This document shows, one piece after another, positions 54,719 through 64,000 of a stretch of 64,000 bases of DNA (position 1 is its first letter; every line of letters starts with the position of its first letter). The translations under genes were made by a program, and so were the position numbers. Where the stretch lies: contig JAJQJQ010000013.1 in the NCBI GenBank assembly GCA_028622995.1, positions 3,038,001-3,102,000 on the forward strand, written 5' to 3'. The DNA comes from Panagrolaimus kolymaensis (Eukaryota > Nematoda > Chromadorea > Rhabditida > Panagrolaimidae). Below the pieces are notes generated by a model, which worked only from the letters and a program-made list of their open reading frames with translations, was not told where the DNA came from and searched no databases.

Positions 54719-56019
54719 TTATACTTTTTCTTCAATGGAACTACCCCTTCTCCTTTTTTCTTTTGGATTTTGTGGAATTCTTTGATGTTTTGAACAAGCT
54801 TTAGAATACACTATATATCCTAGTAATACCATTACAACTATCCCAACAATAGTTCCTAAAATTGCATAACCGACTATGTCCAAATCCTGGTCTTTTTTTG
54901 AATTAATATTAAGAAAAATAAAATTTTCTTCCAAATTATTGCATTTATTTTTATCTTCAAAAATCTAAAAATAATCTATTAATTGGGTATTTGAAAAAAA
55001 TGTGTTAATACTTTTAATTTATTTTCGACGCAAGTGCCATTATGAAAACAAAATTGTGATCCTTTAACATCGTTGTTTTCCATTTTAGCAAATATATCAC
55101 CACTTTTAGTGGGAACCCAAATTGTTTTATCAAATTTCCAAAAACGAATTAAATTGACTTTGTTTTTCTTAACCTTACTAATATTTTGAAAGTAGAAAGA
55201 GCTGAAATAAGCAGAATTTTCCGATTCTAATAGTAAACAGAGTCGAGTGTCTTTTAATGCCAGAGATTTAACCTAAAAAAAGTGTGTTAATTTTATTTCT
55301 ACAAGTTTATTTGAAAACGATACCAAAAATTTATAGCCTTCATCAAATGTAATATGATAAGTAGACGTAATTCCACTGATATTCAACCATATTTTAAAAT
55401 CATTTCCCTCTGGATATATGCAAAGATAAGTCTTAAAACATGGAAAGTTTCATAATGCCTAAAGTACATATAAAGCGAGGAAAAACAAAAAGTTTTCGTT
55501 TTTTGGCACCATTTCACCAAACCACCTCTTTTTTTGTAAATTGATGGAAAAAAATTTTACAAGAAAAGCAGTCCACTTTTTGTAAATTGACATTGCCCCG
55601 CAAAAAAGTCATTTACAAAAAGTGGACTGCTTTTCTTGTAAAATTTTTTTCCATCAATTTACAAAAAAAGAGGTGGTTTGGTGAAATGGTGCCAAAAAAC
55701 GAAAACTTTTTGTTTTTCCTCGCTTTATATATAAAAATTACTTACATTTCCATCGTAAGCCATACAAGCTATGTCTTTGCACTTGTTTCCTTGCAATAGT
55801 TTGGTAAAAACTATCGCATCATTTGATCCATTTAAGCATGTATCACCTTCAAAAACTGGATCGCTTCTGTAGCAACCTTTATCATTTGAATGTTCAGGAT
55901 CTTCTAAAATTTATTTGGTATCTTTATTATTAGAAATGTACAAGAAAATTCGTAAACATACTTGTTTCAACCAATAATGAAAAAAACAAAAAGACATAAA
56001 GTTTCAAAGAAAATTTCAT
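54719..56019 (-). CDS. type I membrane protein, possible receptor
   Basis: Five exons, 56019-55962, 55903-55746, 55431-55324, 55272-55012 and 54964-54719, encode 276 residues in phase. The order is signal peptide (LKLYVFLFFSLLVE), an ectodomain with about 9 Cys including FCFHNGTC, a transmembrane helix (GYAILGTIVGIVVMVLLGYIVY) and a basic tail ending SSIEEKV. No family is recognised. It lies head to head with the kinase gene at 56326, 306 bp between the start codons. Intron 2 carries a foldback element. Confidence 0.72.
55471..55727. mobile_element. TA-flanked foldback MITE, 257 bp
   Basis: Nearly perfect inverted arms of about 115 bp begin TAAAGCGAGGAAAAAC and end with the complement. TA lies on both sides (55469-55470 and 55728-55729), with a short unpaired centre near 55590-55615. 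It is in intron 2 of the type I membrane protein gene. It differs in sequence from the foldback element at 47212. Confidence 0.87.
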
Positions 56020-56325
56020 ATTCTTTTTATAAGTGTCTGTTTAACGCATAGAAGTTATGGATATGAACGAAAGCTTGCTGCCTGACACAATAATGATTTT
56101 AAAAAAATTTCTTCTACTGAATATTTAAGAATTCTTAGAACGATAATAGCAAAAGCTGGTAGGAATCATTGAACAAATGAAGTGATGAAAGCATAAAATT
56201 TTGAGTCTCTTAATTAGCAGCGAAGAAATCGATAGATAAGAAATTTTAAGATAAAAATAAAGAACTCCTATGCCTTTTTAAAGGAATTAGAGTCTAATGT
56301 GAACGAATGCTTGTTTTATTAAAAA
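56020..56325. promoter_or_regulatory. shared upstream region of two divergent receptor-like genes
   Basis: 306 bp separate the start codons of the minus-strand type I membrane protein and the plus-strand kinase. Promoters for both must lie here unless one has a distant leader exon. No specific motif is claimed. Confidence 0.5.
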
Positions 56326-58052
56326 ATGAAATTAAAGATATTTTTAAATGTTTTTGTTATACTTTGTATTTTTATTCGACAATCCATGTCTCGTAAGTAT
56401 TTTTAATTGTTTAGCATTCAAAAAAATTGGCCAAAAAATAAATAATTAAATATTTTTCCTTTTTTTTGTAGAATGCCCTTCATATGAATATAATAATAAC
56501 GGTAAATGTGTACAGTGTCATAAAAGTTGTAGAGAATGTGAAGGAGGGAAAGAATCAGATTGTTTATCATGTATAAAATCTTTTCAAAAATGCCCTATTG
56601 AAAATACTCCAATATTTCTATGTCAAAATGAGTGCAGCATAGTTCGAAAAGAAGTTATTTATATAAATAATACCAAAAATAATGGCTATACCCCGAAAAA
56701 AGAAAATGATAATCAAAACTTTATATTTTTTGTTTCTTCCTTATTCGGTGTAGTGGGCGTATGCTTTATCCTATGTTCTATCATTATAATTATTGTATGG
56801 CGTCAAAAAAATTTTAAAAATAAAATAAAATTCGGAATTCCCGAGCCAGAAATATTGCAAACAAGTGAAATTCTTCCGATGCTCGAATCAAAAGCAAATT
56901 CCGATTCATTAGCCCATACCAACCCAAATATAGCTGTTCATTCAGAATTACCACCAAGAAATTTTGTTACAAATAGTCTAATGTTGGATCAAAAAGAGAA
57001 ATTAGGATCAGGAGCATATGGAGATGTTTACAAGGTATGCAAATTAAATTCAAATTTATATGGTTTATAAAGCTAGCAACTTTAGTGTCCTTACGATAAC
57101 AATGGAAAATTTTTATATGTGGCAGTTAAAATTGCAAAAGCAACTTCACATGTATTTTTATGCTTTTCAATTCTTAATTAAATTTAATTATTTAGGAAGC
57201 ATTTAATGAAAGAGAAGTGATGGCTGGACTAGAGCATCCTCATATTATTCGATTAATTAAAATATTAATCGATGAAAATATTATTTTAGTTATGCCTTTA
57301 AGATTAAATAATTTATATAGTTTTCTAAGAGAAAATCCAAGACTTACAATTACCAACAAAATCCGATATCTTCAACAAATAGCAGAAGGAATGAATTATT
57401 TAGTTTTTCGACGAATTTCACATTGTGATTTAAAAGCCAGCAATATTTTAGTTGTAAATGAAAATTATGTAGAAATTTGTGACTTTGGTAAAGCTCGAAG
57501 TAACAATGATATTAAAAGTCCTCGTCAAATTGTAAAATTTATAATTTAAATTTATGACCTTCAAAACCTTTATAGGGCACAATAACTCATACGGCTCTTG
57601 AATTATTAAACTCCTTAGAGTATCCCACCATAATAAATTCAGAAAGCACAGACGTTTGGAGTTATGGCGTGCTTATTTGGGAAATGTTTGATACAACCAT
57701 GCAACATCCATACGTCGAAGAAATTCCAAATCTCACAACCATCTTGTTGGCAAATTTTTTGGAGAAAGGTGATCGTTTACAAATAACGAAATGGCATCAC
57801 AATGCTCCACAAAGGATGGCAACTTTAATGTATAAATGTAAATTTTCTTTTAGAAAATGGATTAACTTTTAAATTTTTTTAGGTTGGCTTCGCAACTCTG
57901 CAACTCGACCAAAATTTAATTATATTTGGGCTTATGTATCGACGCTACTACCAGAAAATTCAAATCTTTCTTATAATTTTAATGAAAAAGAAGATAGTAA
58001 TTTTACTACACGATCATCTATTAATGTTGCTTCAAACAGAAACGAAGCATAA
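56326..58052 (+). CDS. small receptor-type protein kinase
   Basis: Six exons, 56326-56392, 56472-57034, 57086-57151, 57196-57531, 57576-57837 and 57883-58052, encode 487 residues. A signal peptide is followed by a short furin-like Cys domain (CVQCHKSCRECEGGKESDCLSC), a transmembrane helix (FGVVGVCFILCSIIIIIVW) and a kinase domain. The kinase has a Gly loop LGSGAYGDVYK, VAVKIAK (catalytic Lys), HCDLKASNIL in place of HRDLAARN, an intact DFG and DVWSYGVLIWEMF. The APE motif reads ALE. The HRD arginine is Cys, so activity may be changed, but Lys, Asp and DFG are present. The overall plan is that of a receptor tyrosine kinase of the small nematode-expanded kind. Confidence 0.86.
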
Positions 58053-59067
58053 AAATTTATAGTACTTTTGCTTTTAAAGTTTAAATTTAAATTATTTTAA
58101 TTTTTGTAATTTCTTAGGCGGCGCAAAATAAAGAATTACAAAATTTGGCAATGGAATATTTTAGTAATTTATATAGTGGAAACAAAACACATTACACAAA
58201 CTTGATTAATTATATGTATTTTGCTTTTTAACGTTGAGTCAATAAAAAGTCCAAAACTAAAAAAATTTAATCTTTGGTCATAAGAAAAAGTTCTTTTAAA
58301 ACTCAATAATCAACCACTCTCTTGCAAGTTGCAACAACAAAAAATTTTGTTTTGTTTTGTTTTAATTTTCAGTGTGATAAAGACAAAATCAATGAAGGTT
58401 GTTGTTTTCTATTTGGGTAAAAAAATAAAAACGAAGTGAAAAAATTTATTGATGCGTTTTTATTCAAGTTGTTTTTTCATTTTGTTTTTATATTTTTTTA
58501 AATAAAGTAAATGTAACTAAGGTTTTGCATATTTTATTTTTAAGGGTTATCAAACATAATAACCAGAGCTGTCGATGCATCGAAATTCTTCGATTGTCTA
58601 TTTTTTCGATGCATCGAAAATCGAAAATCGACAGCTCTGATTCTAACCTACTCAATAAAAAACTTCTGTCTTTTTTTAAAAAATTTTTGCCTTTTGTCCT
58701 TTCAGCAGCATATATTCTATTATTCGTTACTCGGACTCTTTTTTTCTTTTTTGCATCGGTCTTTTAGCATAGTCCAAAACACCGTGAAATTTCGCTTTGA
58801 ATTTTATTTTTTCAAATTCACCATAACTTATTTCCCAATATTTCCTGCCCACTTCCAAACGAGCTTTTTTTTGATTTTGTTCAAAGCCTCCACAAAAGAG
58901 GCAAATTTTTTTTAAGAATTTGGTTTAAGTTTTTTTCCTTTTTACAATAAATAAAAAAATCCGTGGCGTTCATTTACGACCAGCTTTATTATATTTTATT
59001 AATTCATTAAATAATAATTAATTTTTAGGTTTCTTCCAAAATATTTACCATACTTTGCTAACCTAAT
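58053..59067. other. intergenic with one small hAT-type MITE
   Basis: About 1 kb after the kinase gene, with no exon accepted. It includes the 76-bp element at 58564-58639 and ends at the left target duplication of the LTR element. Confidence 0.5.
58564..58639. mobile_element. 76-bp hAT-like MITE, TIR CAGAGCTGTCGA
   Basis: TIRs CAGAGCTGTCGA and complement enclose short GATGCATCGAAA repeats. The flanking 8-mers ATAATAAC and ATTCTAAC agree at 6 of 8 positions, an aged duplication. CAGAG ends fit the hAT consensus. Confidence 0.8.
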
Positions 59068-60398
59068 TGTGCTGCACAGCCTTCTAGTGTACAGCGACGA
59101 GTAATAGAGTAGTTTATTAGTCACTTGCTAACTCTGACCGAGCTTCGCACATACATTACAATAGCAATACATTACAACAATAACAAGACAACTAAGCGCG
59201 GCGGGAACAGAGGACAGACAATCAGAGATGTGTCTTTACATGTCCAACATTCTCCACCACTTACAAAGGACATACTTAGTTCAAGATTACAATAACAATA
59301 CAATGCTAACAAAACTACAATAACATAACATTGGTTGTGGACCATTTGTTGCAAGAGTTTTCCCATAGCTTGAGCATCCATAAGTAGTCGCACCAGTACA
59401 AGAGCCTTGAGTTGATCGAGTTCGAGCCATGTTCATTCAGGAGATCCTCTTCGAGCCATGCTTGACATCTGAGATCTTCCAACAGTTCTTTCACGTTGCT
59501 ATGTGCCATGTTGATACCTTCTTTTTACCAAGTTCATACCATAGCCATTTCTTTCCATATCCATAAGAACCATGTCCATTCCAATACCATTTCCATATCC
59601 TTCTTCCAATACGTCGTCGTTTTACCATGTCCATCCAATCCATCTTCCCCTGGAGTTGAAACATCATGCGGTGGAGAGCCGCCAAACAGCGGTGAAGCTT
59701 TTTGAGATGCAGGACCATAAGTATCACTATCAAGAAGCCATACAAAGTTCAAGATTTACCAGTTGTCGTTTATCATCATCAGCAGGAGAGTTCGAAGTAC
59801 ATGTACCATGCCAACAGGTTAACATGTGATCACAAAGATCAGAAGTGCCACGCCATATCCATATACAGCTACTTCCTTCCTTCTCTTCCTTTGATTGATT
59901 TTCTTCCACGACGCGATCAAGAACATCTTTGTTTTGTCGTGGTTTACGGTCACCAAGAACGGATGATTGTTCGCTATCATCAAACGGAGCTTTTCGGAGT
60001 TTAAGCCTTAACTCCTCTTTCTTTTTCTTTTGATCTTCTTTCAGCAGATTTTTAATCAAAAATCAGGAAAAGGCACGACCAGCTGATTTTAAACAAAAAT
60101 CAGGAAAAAGCACGAGCAGCTGATTTTTAAACAAAAAATCAGGAAAAACAGCAGTTGATTTCTTCTTCGGATTTTCTTCGTTCGGAGGCGTTGAAAAGAA
60201 TCCTTCGTTACCAATTTGTGCTGCACAGCCTTCTAGTGTACAGCGACGGTTAATATAGCAGTTTATTAGTCACTTGCTAACTCTGACCGAGCTTCGCACA
60301 TACATTACAATAGCAATACATTACAACAATAACAAGACAACTAAGCGCGGCGGGAACAGAGGACAGACAATCAGAGATGTGTCTTTACATGTCCAACA
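59068..60398 (-). mobile_element. complete small LTR retroelement, minus orientation
   Basis: Two 182-bp LTRs (59068-59249 and 60217-60398) begin and end with TG...CA and differ at only a few positions. The 5-bp duplication CTAAT flanks the whole 1331-bp element (59063-59067 and 60399-60403). On the minus strand the base pairs just inside the first LTR read TTGGTAACGAAGG, a plausible primer site (TGG...), and AGTGGTGGAGAA precedes the second LTR as a purine tract. The interior (967 bp) has only short frames, no polymerase, so it must move by proteins from elsewhere. Confidence 0.92.
59730..60059 (-). other. leftover reading frame inside the LTR element
   Basis: A 109-residue frame starts close behind the presumed primer site. 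It begins with a Lys/Glu-rich, probably coiled-coil stretch and ends with a Cys/His-containing part. It sits where gag would start in an LTR element. Whether it is translated is unknown; no domain is recognised. Confidence 0.35.
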
Positions 60399-60412
60399 CT
60401 AATATTAGTAAA

Positions 60413-61246
60413 ATGCATAGACAATTAAATCGTTTTTCTTCCTACGATTCAGTGAATCCATATGTTTATCAAAAACAATGGTTACCTCGAGGACCATTAA
60501 TTGAAATTCAAATAAAAAATGAAAAATTTGACTCAACATTACCTCCGTTTATTCCCGATAAAAACCGACCCAATGGAGCTAAATCATGGTTTGATCAATT
60601 GCATTTAATTTTTAAACTTCATCCTCAGCTTTCCAATGAAGAACAAGTGCTCCTTGTCCTTACTTCTTTAGATCAACAAACTTTTTATGAACTTAATCAA
60701 AAGTTACATCCTAAAAATTTAATGGATATAACAGATTTAGAAATTATTAAAGACGCTATGATTGATGAATATGATGAAAAGACATTAAATGATTTAACAC
60801 AAAATTCCATGTTGCACAGTTCTCGGGGAACACTTCGGCATATCACTGATTATGGTTTGTTAATTCTTCGATTTTTAAAAATTTATTTTTTATTTTAAAA
60901 AAATGTTCGTTTTTTAGACAAATTCTTTAGTAAATTATTAAGAGAAAATGTTACGCTATTGCATGGAAAAGAAGTTCAAAAATATGTTAAACCTGAAGCA
61001 ACAAAAAATTATTGGTCGAAAGAAATTGATGGCAACCATGTAATTGTATGTTCAAGGGAATATATGGAAGAAAAATTAAAGCAAGAATGTTCGTTAGATG
61101 AAAATCAAAAAAAGGAATTAACTCCATTTTTGGCACACTTTTTTAGTAAATTTGATGCGAAATTAGTATTGAGAAGTGATTTAAAGCCGGAATATAATAT
61201 ACCTAATCCATCACCTCTATGCTTTGATCCAAAAAATTTTAATTGA
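60413..61246 (+). CDS. gag/capsid-like host gene
   Basis: Two exons, 60413-60854 and 60918-61246, encode 256 residues. The middle part has the helical spacing of a retrotransposon capsid: AKSWFDQLHLIFKLH, EEQVLLVLTSL, DLEIIKDAMIDEY and then a Phe/Leu-rich helix (DKFFSKLLREN). No zinc knuckle, protease or polymerase follows and the gene has a spliced intron, so a tamed gag-derived gene is more likely than a live element. The LTR element ends 14 bp before the ATG, meaning that its LTR now replaces the native 5' flank. The assignment as gag-like is by eye. Confidence 0.6.
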
Positions 61247-61640
61247 AAAAAAATCGATTTATTGGCACACACTTATTTTTTATTTTTGCTTGGAACTTTT
61301 TTAGATTTTCATTGGTCGCGAAATTGATTTTTATATTATTCAATAAATAAATTTTAATAATAATAAATTATATAAATAAAATTTCGGGTTTTTCCACTCA
61401 TTTATGGTTGTTTAGCATAAAAAATTTTGTAGTTTGTTTTTCACTACATTCATCTCTATTTTCTTTCAAACCATATTTATCCAACTTTTTTTGGCAAAAG
61501 GCGCGTTTTGTTAATGCTACATTTTGAATTAAAAAAAAAGAATTGCATTCTTGGATTTGATAGAAAACTTTTAATTTGGTTGATTATTAATATTTGTAAT
61601 TATATTTATCATCAAAAATATCATTTCCCAATAGGTGAAC
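61247..61640. other. intergenic, no feature recognised
   Basis: About 390 bp with AATAAA signals near the start and the presumed promoter of the Skp1-like gene near the end. Confidence 0.5.
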
Positions 61641-63081
61641 ATGTATATTCTTCACTCAAAAATAGATGATAAAACTTTCGAAGTAAATCAAAAAGTTATT
61701 GACGCTTCAGTTTTATTGAAAAATATATGCGGTAAATTTCGATTCATTTTTTCTACTTAAATTTTAACCAAACCTTTTTTTAGATTTGACTGATGCTAGA
61801 GCTTCAATCTCTATTGATTGTTCAGCTTTTTGTTTAGAAACTTTCATCAAGCTAATCGAACATTATGAAACAATTACTGAAGTTCATGATATTGAATTTG
61901 AAAGAGAATTATTTCAAAATTTTACTGATGACATGCTTGTTGCTCTCGTAAAAGAAATGGCTATTTTGGATAGCGACTTTTTCTTCGATTCAGTCGCAGA
62001 TTTGATTTTGGAACGAATAAAAAATTTGGATTCAAAACAAATGCAAGAATATCTTGAACTTGAAGAAGATTTTAACACTGGAGAAAGAGAATGTATAAAT
62101 AGCCATCTTCTGGAATATTTAATTTCACTCAACATCGACGAACTTAAATTTCCGTTTCCTGGAACCAATTTTATTACTTTAAAAAATATGTTTGAAACTC
62201 CGCTGAATGTCATTCTTTCAAGAATTATTCAACGCTCCAATGAAAAAGTTGCATTCCAATTGTCAATGATTAATAAAACCCTTAAAAATGAAAATGACCG
62301 CCAAGCGATAAAACTCTCATATTTCTATGGAAGTAGTAAATGGACGCTGCAAGTTTATTTACCCAACTTATATTTTTCACTTTCACCCGAAGAACATGAG
62401 GAAAAATATTTTAATGCAATTAAACGTAGAAAAATAATAGTAAATGATTCAATTGGATTATCTTATTTTTCATTTAATTCGAAAACAGCGGGTATCGGAG
62501 CTTTTCAATGTTCATCATTTGATTTTGTTATTCCTTCAAATAAAAAGAAAGTTTTAAATGTAAGCTTTCAAGGAAATTCTCAACAAATATTTGGCTTTGA
62601 TATTCAACGATGCCCTTTCCCATCTATTTTTTATGAATTTACAGATATTAATTTAGATTTTGAAACTACTTATCAGCAGTTGATTGCAAAAGATTTAAGT
62701 AAAGAAATTCAGTAAGTTTTTTGTTATGTCTTTTTTGCAGAGTAATAATTTCATTAATTTTTTAGGATCGATAGTAGCAACGTTTTTGATTTTTTCAAAG
62801 TTTCTGCAATGCACATTTATAAAAAATCAAATGCAACGAAATTTCATGAAATTTTAATATATTGCTTTGTGGATAAACCTCTTCCAAAATTCAAAGAATT
62901 TCTTTTGGTAACTCAAATAACGAAAACTTATTTCATATTTTAATATCAAAAATTTTAGAGATATATGGAAAATGAAGGTGTTATTCGATCTACAAAAAAG
63001 ATGTTTAAAATTCCAAACTCATATAATAGAAAGAAAGGTGAACATATATATCAAGTTTCTGATGCAATAAATCTTTTATAA
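61641..63081 (+). CDS. Skp1-like protein with F-box-like extension
   Basis: Four exons, 61641-61731, 61784-62711, 62766-62907 and 62959-63081, encode 427 residues. Residues 1-143 follow the Skp1 plan: MYILHSKIDDKTFEVNQKVI, a variable loop, FIKLIEHYETI, LFQNFTDDMLVALVKEMAIL and the end ELEEDFNTGERECI, matching Skp1 NDFT-x-EEE. Skp1 proteins normally stop at about 160-170 residues. Here a segment near 167-200 (ETPLNVILSRIIQRSNEKVA, then FQLSMINKTLKN) has the Pro-Leu and Ile/Leu spacing of an F-box, followed by about 220 residues of unknown fold. The product could be a single-chain Skp1/F-box ubiquitin-ligase adaptor; the F-box call is tentative. Confidence 0.72.
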
Positions 63082-63279
63082 TTACATATAATAGATAATT
63101 TTATTTAAATCTTTTGTTCATGACAAAAAAAATTACAAAATAAAAATATAAAAATATTATGATATCGTAAATTAGTGACAAGAATTTATTACTTCAAATT
63201 TTTACTTTAATGGCATTTTTAAAATTGTATGCTTATTTTTGCTAAAAGCTTAAAGTTAATAAGATACCATAATATTAAT
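63082..63279. other. short intergenic region
   Basis: About 200 bp between converging genes. Nothing is recognised besides AT-rich sequence. Confidence 0.5.
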
Positions 63280-64000
63280 TTATTCAAGACATGGTCCGCC
63301 AGCACAAGTATAGCTGAATTTATTACGGATAGCATTCATAAGTGGCTCGCTTTCAAAACAATAAATTCCACCGGCTCTCAATACATCTGGATTCTAAAAA
63401 AGATAATATAATATTTAAAGAAAAAAGTGTATTCATTTTACATTATTATTAACATCACTTAAACAAATACGATTACCAGTGGAGAGTGCATATTTTCCGT
63501 GTTCCATCGCGCTGCTCCAAGAAGTGCCATCATTCGTACTAATTTTTTCAACGTTTTTTAATAATTTTTGATTTTTCGGAGCATAAGGTCTACCATTCCA
63601 ATATGACACAATGTTAAAAGCTTGATTATATTTTAATGGAACTTTATGTCATAGATGTTCTTTTTGCAAAAAAAAAATTGTGAGATAAAATATCCATTTT
63701 AGGGTCATCTTCAAATTTCAATTTTCCGAATAATGGATTTTCTTCAAATTCTCCATCAATAAGTTTTTTTAAATAAATGTCATCAGCTTTGGTTATGAAA
63801 TATTCAGAAATTTTGGTGTGATATGGATGGATGTATGGGCGAGTGTTGTATAATAGACGAGCAGAAGTGTATAAATTCTTTTCATCAATTGTCCGACAAT
63901 AAAAGTGCTGAGCTTTAAGCGTTGAACTATATGGGAAATTAGCCATGCCATTTGCAAAGAAATTTGGTGAGGAATGTTGGAAAAGAAATCCAAGTGTTTC
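63280..64000 (-). pseudogene. DNase II-like gene, 3' part, frame disrupted
   Basis: On the minus strand an open frame enters from beyond 64000 and runs to a TAA at 63644-63646, with FQHSSPNFF, YSSTLKAQHFYC and a LLYNTRPYIHPY segment typical of DNase II. A further open stretch in another frame (about 63635-63442) has FNIVSYWNG and the catalytic-type HxK motif EHGKYAL. It splices by GTAAAA/TTTTTTAG to the last exon 63393-63280 (AGGIYCF, end CAGGPCLE). The frame changes near 63640-63685, next to a run of ten T on the minus strand, and the bridging sequence contains stops in each frame. Recent pseudogene or assembly/indel error are both possible. DNase II enzymes digest DNA in lysosomes or are secreted. 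Confidence 0.7.

Noticed and set aside
59496..60004. Plus-strand frames inside the LTR element
   Set aside because: Primer site and purine tract indicate the minus orientation; these frames are antisense.
61914..62213. Minus-strand Ser-rich frame
   Set aside because: Antisense of the Skp1-like coding exon.

Overview
This window is nuclear DNA of an AT-rich invertebrate, almost certainly a nematode. Genes are split by many short GT-AG introns, mostly 40-70 nt, with T-rich acceptors ending TTTTCAG or TTTTTAG. The gene content also fits a worm: a MOLO1/TPM-type modulator with a Gly-rich tail, a double-CAP (SCP/TAPS) secreted protein with a Thr-rich linker, a full-length P-glycoprotein, BTB-BACK and Skp1-like proteins, a small receptor-type kinase and a DNase II-like gene. 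The low GC, tandem gene expansions and diverged Hsp70/BTB/Skp1 genes suggest a free-living clade IV worm (Panagrolaimus-like), but this is inference. All exon models were read by eye from frame, splice sites and homology logic; there is no transcript evidence.

Layout. 1.3-2.9 kb: sulfotransferase-like gene (+). 3.1-9.1 kb: P-glycoprotein (-). 9.8-10.5 kb: Thr-rich, probably GPI-anchored surface protein (-). 11.6-13.9 kb: Cys-rich type I membrane protein with three repeats (+). 14.3-16.1 kb: multi-repeat CxxC...HxC zinc-finger-like gene, broken by a hAT-type element that has a perfect 8-bp target duplication. 17.6-19.9 kb: double CAP protein (+). 21.3-25.7 kb: tandem actin-fold/Hsp70-like protein (-). 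27.0-29.9 kb: two multi-pass membrane proteins. 30.4-33.7 kb: transposon graveyard with about 150-bp inverted arms, transposase-like exons, a tRNA-like sequence and a palindromic 41-bp tandem repeat. 33.9-35.8 kb: leucine-rich-repeat receptor-like protein (+). 36.8-38.7 kb: unknown secreted protein (-).

36.2-51.8 kb holds the most distinctive feature: a tandem family of small three-pass membrane proteins with an invariant EPC motif just outside the first membrane helix. It includes intact copies, a stop-ridden pseudogene, a copy interrupted by a hAT element at its splice donor and two orphan second exons. Several copies share conserved upstream sequence modules. A BTB-BACK gene (-) sits inside this array.

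52.1-58.1 kb: MOLO1-like gene (+), a PPxY-bearing membrane protein (-), then a type I membrane protein (-) and a receptor-type kinase (+) that diverge from about 300 bp of shared upstream DNA. 59.1-60.4 kb: a complete small LTR retroelement with 182-bp LTRs and a 5-bp duplication, 14 bp upstream of a gag/capsid-like host gene (+). 61.6-63.1 kb: a Skp1-like protein with an F-box-like extension (+). 63.3-64.0 kb: the 3' part of a DNase II-like gene (-) with a disrupted frame, running off the window.

Transposon load is high and well preserved: five hAT-like non-autonomous elements with 8-bp duplications, two TA-flanked foldback elements, one LTR element and several older dispersed repeats.
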